NCBI RefSeq assembly: GCF_030445035.2
Contig: NC_080701.1
Location: 24,086,798 to 24,150,797 of the forward strand
Length of the DNA stretch: 64,000 bases
Direction: 5' to 3'
Source of the DNA: Dasypus novemcinctus
Lineage: Eukaryota > Chordata > Mammalia > Cingulata > Dasypodidae
The notes beneath the pieces are model-generated. The model ran no database searches and was not told the DNA's origin. It was given only the letters and a program-made list of their open reading frames with translations. The position numbers were made by a program, and so were the translations under genes. Below are positions 23,641 to 34,032 of the stretch, piece by piece; the stretch's first letter is position 1; each line of letters begins with the position of its first letter.

Positions 23641-24290
23641 CTCAGTGAACCATTTTCCTTTTTAATAACATGTTCAAACTTTTTGACATTTTGCCTTCCC
23701 AAAATCAAATCCTAAATGTTTTAGTGATCTCAAACTGTCTTTGGGATATTTCAAAGGGCCCATGGATTTGTTCTTTCACCTTGAAAAAGAGAAGTGCTAA
23801 AAATAGGCTTATGTGATATGTTATGAGTTGCATGGGAAGTGTTATCAAATAGGATTTTCTAACCTTCTGCTGGTTAAATTTATACGGGTGAAATCCTATT
23901 AATATAAACATTTCAGAAACTGCGTGAAATTCTTAGCAATTTGTGAATGTCCCCACTGTCCATGAGATGTCCTAGTACTGATCGGCCCAGTATTAGACAA
24001 CAGTAATAATACTGAGCAGGTAAAAAGAAATAAAACAAATTGAGTTACTAGGCTAAGAGTTTTAAATTATGTAGTACTCTTATGCAAATCTCATCCAGAT
24101 AACACAAAAAAATATTTTTCAAAACCCTAAGGATATCCAGACAGCAGAAACAAACCACAAGATAAGAAACTCAGTAAACTTTCTAACCTGAAGAACATCT
24201 GAAGCACCACAAATATCCACCAATCACAAGCAACTTATGCAATCTTTTTTTCTTTTTCTTTAAAAACACTTGCCTGTAAGTGTCAAAACC
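23641..24290. other. Unassigned sequence between ERV pieces
   Basis: AT-rich with no recognisable viral or host protein. Confidence 0.4.
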
Positions 24291-25451
24291 TGGCACAAGT
24301 TGGGTTACAACCAGATTCTGTACTCCCCGAATTGCTATTCTAAGGCCCAAGTCTTTGTTGCCTTGAGGCTTAGTTTGTCATTTCGTGGTTGACAGTCATA
24401 ATTTCAGTTATTTTTTTAAAATGTTCCAGATCATAGAAACAACCAAATTTCATTCTCAATTGCATTATGTTTTATAAATGTGCTTTCACTTCTGTAAAAC
24501 AGTAATACGTTAACTACAACCATTTTAAGTCTTTTGTCATCTCAGACAATTTTTATTCTGATGCTTCCCTGAGACCACTTGTAATCAGCTACAGGTCAGG
24601 TACTTCTCTTCAACAAAAAGGACTGTCTCAGGAACCCATAGAAAACATTATGCCAGTTACTCTGGGGCACAGTCTTCTATTGACATTACTTAAAATAATT
24701 TTGATACCATACTCCTGAACTTAATCAAGATTCCAGAATTCCAGTGAAGAACTCTGTGGGTCATGAGATTATTAACACAAGCTTGAGCAGAACACGGACT
24801 AATTACCTAGGATTAAATACACTGATTACATATTTTTGGATTATTGTTCTTTTCCTTTCAGCCATCCATAATTCATAACATGTTCTTCGTTTCCTTCCTG
24901 ACTGGACTCTCCAGAATTTGGAAACTTATTAAATATTCTTATTTTTATGCCAAAATAATTATTTTCATAAGGTCATTCAGAATGTCCTCCTTGTTTAACA
25001 GGGTGCCATTCAAGATACTGTTACATAACCAAGGCTTGGACTGGAATGCCATGTTTAAGGATAATGCTCATTTAATCAGATGTGACCAAACACTTTTAAG
25101 GAGCTAAGGTTGACTTTATAGGGCCAATGTTTACAAAACCCTCCGGAAAAACCCGTCTGGTACGTGACTCTAAGATTCCCAGCCTTATAGAAAGCTATTG
25201 TCTGGACTGCAACTGAAAGCTCATGTTGCGTTCGTGGCTTCTTACCATCAGGAGGCTTTTGAAAGTCCAATCAGAGCTTCCTATGAAAACTACCAGCAAA
25301 GTAAACTTGAAAAAAGCTTAAATGTAACTTATCATTCTTGTTGCACCTTTGTAAGTAATTAGGCCAAATCTTATAAAGCCAGCTTTATTTTTTGATTAAA
25401 AGTAATCGTTTTGGGGTTACCGTTCATCAAAAGGAGGGCGACTAGAAAAAA
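24291..25451 (+). mobile_element. Possible ERV internal remnant
   Basis: Lies immediately upstream of a sense-strand LTR. A purine-rich AAAAGGAGGGCGACTAGAAA just before that LTR (about 25429) could be a decayed polypurine tract. The 87-codon stretch at 24844-25107 has a hydrophobic/basic mix but no motif I can name. Weakly supported. Confidence 0.3.
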
Positions 25452-26187
25452 ACTGTTGCAATGGAAAACTATAGCACACTCCTGTGAATTATCATGTTCT
25501 GCTCCTGTTCATTGTCTGAGCTACCTTGCGCCCCCTTTGTAAACTGCAGATCACGACATGGTTTTCTTACCTACCTATAAAGTGGAATGGATTCTGGACT
25601 CTTGCTTATATTGTCTGCCATCAGTGCCAGCCAGAAAGCTGGCTTACTATTGTAAAATTGGGATCATAAATTATTGTACTAACCATCTTGATTTGATTGT
25701 GCTTCCATTTTATCCAGGGGATTATGAGAAGAGAAATGGAGGGTAGTGGAATAAAGCTGATATACCAGTGATCCTTTGCGATGCTAATAAAAACCCTGGC
25801 CCTAGCCCTGAAGGAAGAGCTATAGCAGAGAGATCAGGGTGACACCAGAAAAGTGTGTTGATTTTCACCAGATGGCCATGATCTTACACCAACATCCTGC
25901 TTGCTAATTAATGAACTGGGCCTCCAGGACACACTGCCTGGACAGTCCAGAGCTGCCTTAGTCCACCTGGTTCACAGAGTTCATGGACTAACCATAATTC
26001 ATGTCCTCTTTATCCCTCCCCATCTCCCCACACCTTCTCTTTGTTTCAAGCAGTCATGTAAGCTGGGGCTCCCCGCTTTGAGCAGAAACCTTTTGGTGCT
26101 GCTCCTGCACTAATGCAACTTTAGCTCAATAAACTTGCTCTGCACCCTGTTTTTAAGCCTGTTTGTTTTATTTTCAGCACAACAGTA
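25452..26187 (+). mobile_element. Class I-like ERV LTR, sense
   Basis: Begins TGTTGCAATGG, has a long U3, and near the end CTCAATAAACTTGCTCTGCA (26125-26144), the usual AATAAA-plus-R arrangement of gammaretroviral LTRs, then a short U5. Termini approximate; no TSD identified. Confidence 0.55.
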
Positions 26188-26324
26188 TCTTTGTATACCA
26201 GACTTCGAACTGGCAAAAGAGGGATCATACCCTGTATCCCATGACATACATTAACACTGCGTTCCAATCTTTCATGCACATGACAATACCTTCCCTAGGG
26301 ACACAAAATCTGGAGCTAGTCTTG

Positions 26325-26925
26325 CTGAATTTTATCCAGGTTCTTGGCTAAGCTACAAAAAAGTGAATTTTAAGTGCAAGGCTGTTTAGTTAGGCCAGTA
26401 ATTTATTAATGAAGGGAGGGAAGAGAAATGGGAGAAAAGAACAGATTATGGGTCCCAGGTAGAGAGGAAAGGGGCTGAAAAGACATAAAGAGGGCTGATT
26501 CTTTATGGGGAAGACTACAATTCCCCATTACAGCTTACAAATGCCCAGGTTTTATTTGCATGCTGCTCCAGGCAGGGGGAAAGAGACAAGAGCAGGGGGC
26601 CTTTGTGCTTGCTTTTTGAACCATTAATTATTCTGCCCCTTTCCTAATGATAGGGGAGAAGTCCTATCAGGGAGGTGTTTGCTGTTTTAAGTGATTACTC
26701 TACCCATCAATCCCCTGGGAGAGCCCAGTGATAAGGCCTCTAGAGATTATCCAGGGCTTCTCCTGACTTCAGGAGGAAATCTCAGTGCGAATGGAGCTTC
26801 TTACAAGGTTCTTCCAGCAGCCATCTTGTGGGGCATTGATGGCCACATCTTTAATGGCAGCAGGGTGGGTTTTTTTTTGCCAGGTTTCAGTTGTCTATTG
26901 ATTCCTAATCTAGCCTGACTCACAA
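26325..26925 (-). mobile_element. ERV LTR, antisense (copy B)
   Basis: Parallels copy A (22987-23640) in the same orientation: 'aggttcttggctaagctaca', 'gggtcccaggtagagagga', 'ctgggagagcccagtgataa', 'tcttccagcagccatcttg'. The left edge on plus ('ctgaattttatcc') is worn. Confidence 0.6.
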
Positions 26926-26984
26926 GAAGTTATAAATACATCTAAGGTTATAAAAACAAGCTCTAATACCACCCTAAATGCTCC

Positions 26985-27215
26985 TTAGGTTCTCCAGGCT
27001 GAGGTGGCCAGCTTAGCATCAGTGTCCTTGCAAAACAGACAGGTTCTAGATACCCTGAATTCCTGTGGACAATGTTGCATTTATGGTAATAACTCTGGCA
27101 CAGGAATAAATAACTTGAATATTTTAATGGACCACAAACATTTCAATCTAGAGACATTTGACAAATGTCAGAACAATGTGAATTGGGCTGCTTAGTAGTT
27201 CCCCTCAAATTTTTA
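26985..27215 (+). pseudogene. ERV env TM fragment (first)
   Basis: The open frame ending at 27195 reads VASLASVSLQNRQVLDTL, then CGQCCIYGNNSG. The LQNR..LD word followed by Cys-x2-CysCys resembles the heptad/immunosuppressive-type region and disulfide loop of gammaretrovirus-like TM. It is short, and the spacing between LQNR and the cysteines is less than usual, so residues have been lost. No fusion peptide or membrane anchor remains in frame. Confidence 0.5.
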
Positions 27216-27379
27216 AAATAAATCTGAAGCTTCACATTAGACTACCTCACTTAATTTACACTCCAGAGCCAAACAGCTACTGGAAGTTTCACTGCCGCTG
27301 GATGGGTCTTTTTTGGACTCTTATTTCCTCATTAGGCAATTAACATAAATAGAAATATGATCTGAAACTTACCTGTAGC

Positions 27380-27790
27380 AGTAGGAGAAATTGCTGAATC
27401 CACTGCAAATCTATCACTGCACAAGAAAAATCCTTAGATTCCTGAGCTAAAATTGTTCTAGATAATAGAGTGGCCCTTGACTACTTGTTGGCTGAGCAAG
27501 GAAGAGTTTGTGTTGTTATCACTACTAATTGATGCTGTTGGATACACATTTCTGGGGAAGTCAAAACAGTTACACGAAATAGACAAGTCACATGGCTCAG
27601 GCAAGTAAAGTTCTTCAGGAAACTTTTCAAATCTCTTTAACTTTAGTTGGTTTGGGTCCTGGGGTTCTTAGCTCAGAACCATACTCCAAATATTGGGCAT
27701 CTCACTATTCATAATAATCGTAATAGACTCTCTGGGGCACTATAACCTCTTAAAAGTTTTAAATGGCTACCCCCAGCCAGCTCGCCAAAT
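27380..27790 (+). pseudogene. ERV env TM fragment (second), class I type
   Basis: About 27400-27540 reads, with one stop, AKIVLDNRVALDYLLAEQGR then V-C and a CC with W downstream (CCWIHISGEV). This is the conserved LDNR(V/I)ALDYLLAEQG element and cysteine cluster of class I ERV TM proteins, followed by WL..V and a tryptophan-rich pre-membrane stretch. Several stops. It lies 190 bp before a polypurine tract and LTR, the normal place for the 3' end of env. Confidence 0.75.
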
Positions 27791-27962
27791 GTAGAAAAAC
27801 AGAAGCATGAAGAGATTAAAACAAACAAAAAACAAAAAGCCAAGCTCCCCATCTCCACTCTAACCCCAGCCCCTTCATCTGTAGCCTAATCACCTATGAG
27901 AGCTGTCTAGAGCCAGCAGATGGTAACTGAAAGTGGTCCTTGGCATGGCTGAGGGTTGGATC

Positions 27963-27973
27963 AAAAGGGGGGA
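27963..27973 (+). other. Polypurine tract of class I ERV
   Basis: AAAAGGGGGGA directly precedes the LTR start TGATAAAT. Plus-strand primer site in retroviruses. Confidence 0.75.
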
Positions 27974-27974
27974 T

Positions 27975-28334
27975 TGATAAATAAAATTCAGTAGCACCAA
28001 CACAGGGGAGGAAGCCCCATGGCGAGTTCCTATTTCCTGTAAAAGCCTGACTTCCCTAAAAAACCAAATACAGTCAGATCTTTATCAGCTAACAACAGCT
28101 AACTTCCTCATTCCTAAGCCATCACCTGTTCCCCAAATTGTGAGAACCCCTCTACAAAAAAAATGGAAACAATGTCAACCAGTCAGAATGTTTCCTCACT
28201 GATTTCCTCATTTGCCCTATGTGAGCTCCCTTTTCCACCCCCTGGGTGGCACTTCCTTTCTTTCTGAACAGGATTCATGAATTGCTCAATAAAGCTGTGA
28301 GATCCTAAATTGCACAAAAAGTTTTCTTTTATCA
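27975..28334 (+). mobile_element. Class I ERV 3' LTR
   Basis: About 360 bp, TGATAAATAAAATTC to TTCTTTTATCA, with a Pro/CT-rich U3 end and CTCAATAAAGCTGTGAGATC (28289-28308). It follows an env remnant and a polypurine tract, so it is read as the 3' LTR of a decayed gammaretrovirus-like element. No matching 5' LTR was identified. Confidence 0.75.
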
Positions 28335-28779
28335 GTATTTACATTCAGAGAAATGTCACATTGGTTAAAAATAAACGAAATACAGAGAACAATATAGTGG
28401 TAGTATTTGTTACACTAAATAAAAATCCTCACGTAAAAACAGAAATCACTTGGGGTAATCATTGACTCCCTATAACAAGCTGGGCTCCACTTAACCTAAG
28501 TTGATATAATAAGCTTCCTACGGTCCATGTATTCCTAAACCAAAATTACTTAACTGAACTTTTGTCTAAATAGAAAACCCCAGGGCCTTGAAGAACATTA
28601 AGCCCAGGCAGACATCAGATCCAATGGGTCTTACTCTGCTATAAAAATCAAAATGTGATTTCAAAAGAGCAGGTTAGACGCAATATGATTAAAATCCACA
28701 AGATGGCGCTTGGTCTAAAGACTTGATCATAGCTTCCTTACAGCAGGGCACCGTTGTTTTTCTTTCTTTTCTTATTTTC
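28335..28779. other. Unassigned intergenic sequence
   Basis: No gene. 28450-28740 may be further ERV debris but nothing specific is recognisable. Confidence 0.35.
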
Positions 28780-30450
28780 TTTTATTATTATTATTTTTTT
28801 AAAGATACATGGATCACACAAAATGTTACAATAAAAAATATAAGAGGTTCCCATATACCCCACTCCTCACAACCGCCACTCCTTCCACTTTGACAACTTC
28901 TTTCATTAATGTGGTATATTTATAACATTAGATGAATATATTTTGGAGCATTGCTATGCAACATGGATTATAGTTTATGTTGCAGCATGGATTATAGTTT
29001 ATGTTGTAGTTTACACTTTCTCCCAGACAGTGCAGTGGGCTATGACAGGATATAAATGTCTTGCATCTGTCCTTGCAATATCGTTGAGGACAACCTCCAA
29101 GTCCTGAAAATGTCCCAATATCATACCTCTTCTTCCCTCTCCCTGCCCTCAGCAATTCCTGTGGCCACTGTCTCCACATGAATGATAAAATTTCTTCCAT
29201 CACTACAGTCACAATATTTCTATAGTAGAATAACAGTAAGTCCATTCTAATCCATAATTTATTCCTCCATCCTGAAGACCCTGGAATGGTGATGTCCACT
29301 CCACCTCCAGATCAAGAGTGGGCTGAGATCCCACATGGCTAATGGATGGAGTTCTCCTGCTTGCAGCTGTAGACTCTCTCAATTCCCTAGTGTGGTGGTT
29401 GACCATCCTCACTTCCCTGTTAGCTGAAGTGGGTAAGTCCAATGAACTGAAGCATAGGTGTCGCAACTCTGCTGAGGCTCCAGCTGGCACATAGACAGTT
29501 CAAAGATTCAAGTTTCCTGAGCTTACACCAACCCCAGCACCAACCACAGGTTCAGAAAAAGTGACAAAAGAGGTATGTATAGAGAGGCCACATATGAGTC
29601 CCACTCCATCACATGCAGGAGCACAAATTCCAAAGTAGGTCCCACTGGCAAGACACTGAATTCCAGAACCATCTGCCATGACTGTAGAGCCTGAGTGTCT
29701 CTATAGCCCTCAGGAGCACCACTGCCTGGGTTGTATCTACTTTGACTATGTCTGAGATCCTGCTGAGATGTGCTCAAGCATGATCCCTCTGATGACCTTC
29801 TGACTCATTTTGAAGTCTCTTAGCCATATACATTCATTTGTCTTTACCATTTCCTCATTTTATTCAAGGTCTAGCATCACCAGCTGGTGCTTGGTAATAA
29901 TCCCTGGGAACCAGGGAGGCTCATCCCCAGGAGTCATGTCCCATGCTTGGGGGAAAGTAATACATTTATATGCTGAGATTGGCTTAGAGAGTGGCCACAT
30001 TTGAGCAACATGGAGGCTCTCAGGAAGTAACTCTTAGGCACCCTGCAGCTCTAAGCCTAGTCGAAATTTCAAGCACACAGGCTCATAAGCATAGTCATCA
30101 GTATCAAGGACCCATCATTGGAACTTCCTTCTCACTGGTCTTTGCCCTTGTACTTGGGGGATTATTGCTGCTCCACTGGGGAGTGTGACAGTTTCCCAGA
30201 ATGGGAACTCAGCACTCCCTCAGTTGTCATGTGAAATTCTACCCCCTATGTCAAAACCCTATGAACATTGAACATATCTATATACCCTATGTGCATGCCC
30301 TGGAGAACTCCATCCCACCCATGTATCCCCCATCAATGACACTCCACATCAGTGCACCTACCCTGCCATAGTTGAACCCCACTGTGATCCAAAACTTCTT
30401 CCAAAATGAAGTCTACTATATTGCCAAATTCAATTAACAGGAAAGTTAAA
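28780..30450 (-). mobile_element. LINE (L1-like) 3' region, long antisense copy
   Basis: Reverse complement of the element at 48110-49066: 'tcctgtcatagcc' region, 'gcagctgtagactctctcaa', 'gtgtggtggttgaccatcct', 'cctgcatgtgatggagtgg'-type blocks recur in order. The T-rich left edge (28785-28800) is its A tail. Open frames such as minus 28928-29299 and 29209-29490 also appear translated in the 48-kb copy, so they are repeat shadows, not genes. Confidence 0.65.
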
Positions 30451-30893
30451 TGGTAATGATGGGTTTAAAGATTAAAATAGAATATATAATAATTTAGAAA
30501 AACTAAAATAAAGTAAATAAATTGGAATATTAAAAAAATGAAAAATATCATAATATTTTATCACTGTAATTGGTGTTGCCCTGTATGTACAGTGGCAAGG
30601 CAATCCCTTCCATTTCTTTCTCAGTAATAAACTCTGTTTCTCTGTTCTCTGCATTAAACTGGAAATATTACCTAGAGATTCTATAGCCTTTATGTGGGGA
30701 CCTAACCTCCAGCATTTGCAGGTAATACTTCACCTCCTAAAAAAAGAAGTTATGTTAAAGTATGCAAATGAATTCCCCACCAAACTCATGAAAGATGTTT
30801 AGGTTTATAAAACTAAAATTCATGGTGGTATCCATTAGCATGAAAGATTTTGGAAATGTTTAACATAGCCTCTTACACTTTCATAATAAGCCT
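30451..30893. other. Unassigned AT-rich sequence
   Basis: No coding frame or named repeat. Confidence 0.4.
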
Positions 30894-30909
30894 CCCCATC
30901 ATAATTTTT

Positions 30910-31311
30910 TTAAAAGATTTATTTATTTATTTATCTCCCCTTCCCCCCCACCCCAGTTGTCTGTTCTCTGTGTCTATTTGCTGTGTCTTCTTTGTTCACT
31001 TCTGTTGTCAGCGGCACGGGAATCTGTATTTCTTTTTGTTGCGTCACCTTGTTGTGTCAGCTCTCCATGTATGCGGCACCATTCCTGGGTAGGCTGCACT
31101 TTTTTCGAGCTGGGCAGCTCTCCTTACAGGGCGCACTCCTTGCGCGTGGGGCTCCCCTACGCGGGGGACACCCCTGCATGGCAGGGCACTTCTTGCGTGC
31201 ATCAGCACTGTGCATGGGCCAGCTCCACACGGGTCAAGGAGGCCCGGGGTTTGAACTGCAGACCTCCCATGTGGTAGACGGACGCCCTAACCACTGGGCC
31301 AAGTCTGCTGC
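30910..31311 (-). mobile_element. DAS-SINE, antisense, 16-bp TSD
   Basis: T-rich tail at 30910-30935, GTTGTCTGTTCTCTGTGTC, body, 5' end CCAAGTCTGCTG. CCCCATCATAATTTTT at 30894-30909 and 31312-31327 is an exact TSD. Confidence 0.95.
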
Positions 31312-31333
31312 CCCCATCATAATTTTTATCCCC

Positions 31334-31805
31334 TATGGTGGCTTGGACCTATATACCCCAGAAAGCATGTTCTTAAACTTAATCCATTTCCATGGGTGTA
31401 GACCCATTGTAAGTCAGATTTTTTTCCAAGATGTTACTTCAGTTAGATGTGGCCCAAATGAATCAGGTTAGGTTTTAATCCATATTACTAGAGTCCTTTA
31501 TGAGAGTGAAAGTCAGACAGAAAGAGAGAAAAGTCAGGGGGAGCAGCCAGAAGCTGGAAGTCAATGGAAACTGGAAGAGAAAGGAAAAGCCAGGAAAAGC
31601 TGCCATATGCATTGACATGTGACAGAAAAGCCAAGGACCAAGTGTCACAGGCAGTTCCTAAAATGCTACAGTCTTCTGGGAGAAGCATCTTGATGATGCC
31701 TTGAATTTGGGCTTCAGCCAGCCTCAAACCATTAGATGATAAATTCTCATCATTTAAGCCAACCCATTGCATGGGTATTTGATTTAGAAGCTAGGAAATT
31801 AAAAC
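31334..31805 (+). mobile_element. MaLR-like LTR
   Basis: 'tatataccccagaaagcatg', 'catgggtgtagacccattgt', 'ggttttaatccatattacta', 'ttgatgatgccttgaatttg', 'gtttaagccaacccattgca'-like words, end 'aggaaattaaaac'. Same family as 32195 and 51294. Confidence 0.65.
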
Positions 31806-32194
31806 CTCCCCCATCCCTATTGTCAGTTATTCCAGCCTCCAATGAACACTCCCTTCAACACTCTCAGAGCTCTCACCCAAAGAAATGTCTTCAAATAGCT
31901 CTTCTTTGAGGATACATCTTTCCAATGTGTGAAAAATTACCTCACTGTATGTTAGGCAGATTGAGGTGACGAGATCAGTTCTGGGATACATTTCCAAAGG
32001 AAGGATGGGAGGAGCAGGCAGTAGGGGGCAGAGGTGTTGATAACAGGATGACTACATTTTCTAAAATCTTAAAGATGATGGATTCATCAACCATTTTAGG
32101 AGATTCAAGTTAATCTTGGGTTCTTGGCACCGTTATGTTCAATATTATTTTCTTTATCATGAACAATATCAGAGTTATTTTGAAACTGTAACCT
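31806..32194. other. Unassigned intergenic sequence
   Basis: Non-repetitive to the eye; no gene signal. Confidence 0.4.
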
Positions 32195-32608
32195 TTGGGG
32201 ATATGAAGCTGTATGTGCCCAGAAAAGCACATTCTTAGGGTTAATCCATTCCTGTGGGTATAAACCCATTGTAAATAATTGATAAGGTTATTCAATTAAG
32301 ATGTGACCCACCTCATTCAGGATGGGTCTTAATCTTATTACTGGAGTTCTTTATAAAAGAAATAATACACAGAGAGAAAAAAAGCGATAGAAGCAAGAAA
32401 CTGAAAGCAAGGAACTAGGAAGAGAAAGGAGTGACCAGCAGATGCTGCCATTTGTCTTGCCATGGATTGCCAGCAGCCAGTCTCTGGAAAGAAAGTGTCA
32501 TATGATTTAGACATTTTTCTTGGTATCAGACTGTAAGCTAAAAAATTCCCATTGTTTAAGCCAACCCATTTCATGGTATCTGCCTTGAAGCAGCCTGGAA
32601 ACTAAAAC
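32195..32608 (+). mobile_element. MaLR-like LTR
   Basis: 'gaagctgtatgtgcccagaa', 'cctgtgggtataaacccatt', 'gatgggtcttaatcttatta', ends 'cctggaaactaaaaca'. Solo. Confidence 0.65.
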
Positions 32609-32749
32609 AATAAATAACTAAATGTTTTTTCTTCAAGCTTTATATAGCTTTACTATCTCATTTTGTGCCCTTGTATTAGTATCACAAACACAATTGAAAA
32701 CATATTTTAGTTTATGTATTTATAGGTATTATATTCCCACAAATCAGAC

Positions 32750-33456
32750 TCTATAAGTTTCTGTTCTTCTTCCTTCTTTTTTGAAATTTAATATATCCCT
32801 TTGATATTATTTCCTCTCAACTTGAAAAACTTCCTTCACATTTCTTTTAGAGCAGATTTACTTCTATAATTCTTCATCAAAGAATACCTTTATTTCAATT
32901 TCATTCTTAGACTATATTTCACTAATTATAGAATCCTGAGTTGACACTATTTTTCTTTTGGCATTTTAAAGATGATTTTTTTACTGCCATGTGATTTCAA
33001 TTGTTTCTGATGAGCAATCTTCAAATATTTGAATTGTCTTTCATTATATGTAATGAGTTATTTCTCTCAGGCTGCCTTGAAGATATTTTCTCCATCTTTG
33101 ATTTTCATGTTTCATTAAGGTGTGCAGTTTTCTTTAAGTTTACCCTCTCTGAGCTTTTAAATCAGTTAACTTATGTTTTCATTAAATTTGGAAGCTTTTA
33201 ACCTACTATTTCTGCAAATATATTTTTCTGTACCAATCCTTTCCTTCTTTCCATCTGGGATTCCAATAGCATGAATGCTTCAATATTATATTACAGGTCT
33301 GAAAATTCTACCCTCACCATAATTTTAAGAATGTTTTCATTCACCTTATGGAAGATGGTTATAATAGCTGCTTTAAATTTTTTGGTAATTCCAAAATGTG
33401 GGTCCTCTCCAGATTGCTTGGTTTTCTTTCACAATTCAAGTTTGGGCCAGATTGTC
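32750..33456 (-). mobile_element. Antisense L1M fragment, left of the provirus
   Basis: 'ctcaacttgaaaaacttcct' through 'gatgagcaatcttcaaatat' and 'gggattccaatagcatgaat' follow the antisense L1M order of 13660-14590. The provirus is inserted in it: L1-type text resumes at 42074. Confidence 0.65.
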
Positions 33457-33462
33457 CTAATT
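33457..33462 (+). repeat. Provirus TSD, left copy (CTAATT)
   Basis: CTAATT immediately before the 5' LTR TG and again at 42068-42073 immediately after the 3' LTR CA. Exact 6-bp duplication. Confidence 0.93.
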
Positions 33463-33892
33463 TGTGGGAGGCCGCTTTTGGCGCCAGTATTAGTCGCAGC
33501 CATCTCGTGAAATAATGCCTAACCCAGTTAAGTTTCTATTTCCCCACCCTCGCTGAAGTAATTAAGTTTCTATCTTCATGCCACTCCCCCGGGCTCGGAT
33601 TGGGCACTCCCTAAAGCACGCGAAAGTCTTTCCGCGGACTTTGCCAAACAACCATCTGCACATGCGTGTGGAGCGAAAATCGAAAATCTAGTTACCCAGT
33701 CATTTACTGACACATGCGCTGTCGTCAGTATGTACCACCTCCTTCATCCCTGGCTATAAATACCCCTGATTGACCCTCAATAAACAAGACTTGATAAGAA
33801 CCCTGTCTTGCCTCCATTCTTTGTGTCTCTTGTCCCTTTCATTCCCGCTCCCTCCCTCAGGTCTTTGTTCGACTGACTCGCGGGTCGGGTCA
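33463..33892 (+). repeat. Provirus 5' LTR (430 bp)
   Basis: TGTGGGAGGC to GGGTCGGGTCA. Same length as the 3' LTR and colinear without indels. TATAAAT at 33755-33761 and AATAAA at 33779-33784 lie only 18 bp apart, as in compact betaretroviral LTRs with a short R. U5 includes a CT-rich stretch (33810-33860). Confidence 0.95.
33755..33784 (+). promoter_or_regulatory. LTR TATA box and poly(A) signal
   Basis: GGCTATAAATACC followed by CTCAATAAAC. Repeated in the 3' LTR at 41930-41936 and 41954-41959. Predicted pol II start would fall about 25-30 bp after the TATA, i.e. next to the poly(A) hexamer. Confidence 0.8.
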
Positions 33893-33894
33893 AA

Positions 33895-33912
33895 TGGTGC
33901 CTGAACAGGGAC
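33895..33912 (+). other. Primer-binding site, tRNA-Lys type
   Basis: TGGTGCCTGAACAGGGAC, two bases after the LTR end. It fits the complement of the tRNA-Lys3 3' end with two C-to-T differences. Lys primers are usual for class II retroviruses; Mason-Pfizer-type viruses generally use a different Lys isoacceptor, so this detail separates the element from them. Confidence 0.85.
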
Positions 33913-34013
33913 CTGAGTCCGAGGGATGAAGTGAGGAACGCCGATCAAGGAGCCGGCCAGGACGCGAAAATCTGGAGGACACTGTGAGGGAACCTGCCTC
34001 TCGGTTGAAGCCT

Positions 34014-34021
34014 CGGTAAGT
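34014..34021 (+). promoter_or_regulatory. Candidate major splice donor
   Basis: CG|GTAAGT (cut before 34016), in the leader 17 bases before the gag ATG, the normal place for a retroviral donor. Its partner may be the acceptor at 39440-39441. Confidence 0.6.
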
Positions 34022-34032
34022 GGTCGGCGATC

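Noticed and set aside
24844..25107. 87-codon frame as retroviral env
   Set aside because: No cysteine cluster, CXXC or heptad motif could be found; kept only as weak ERV debris.
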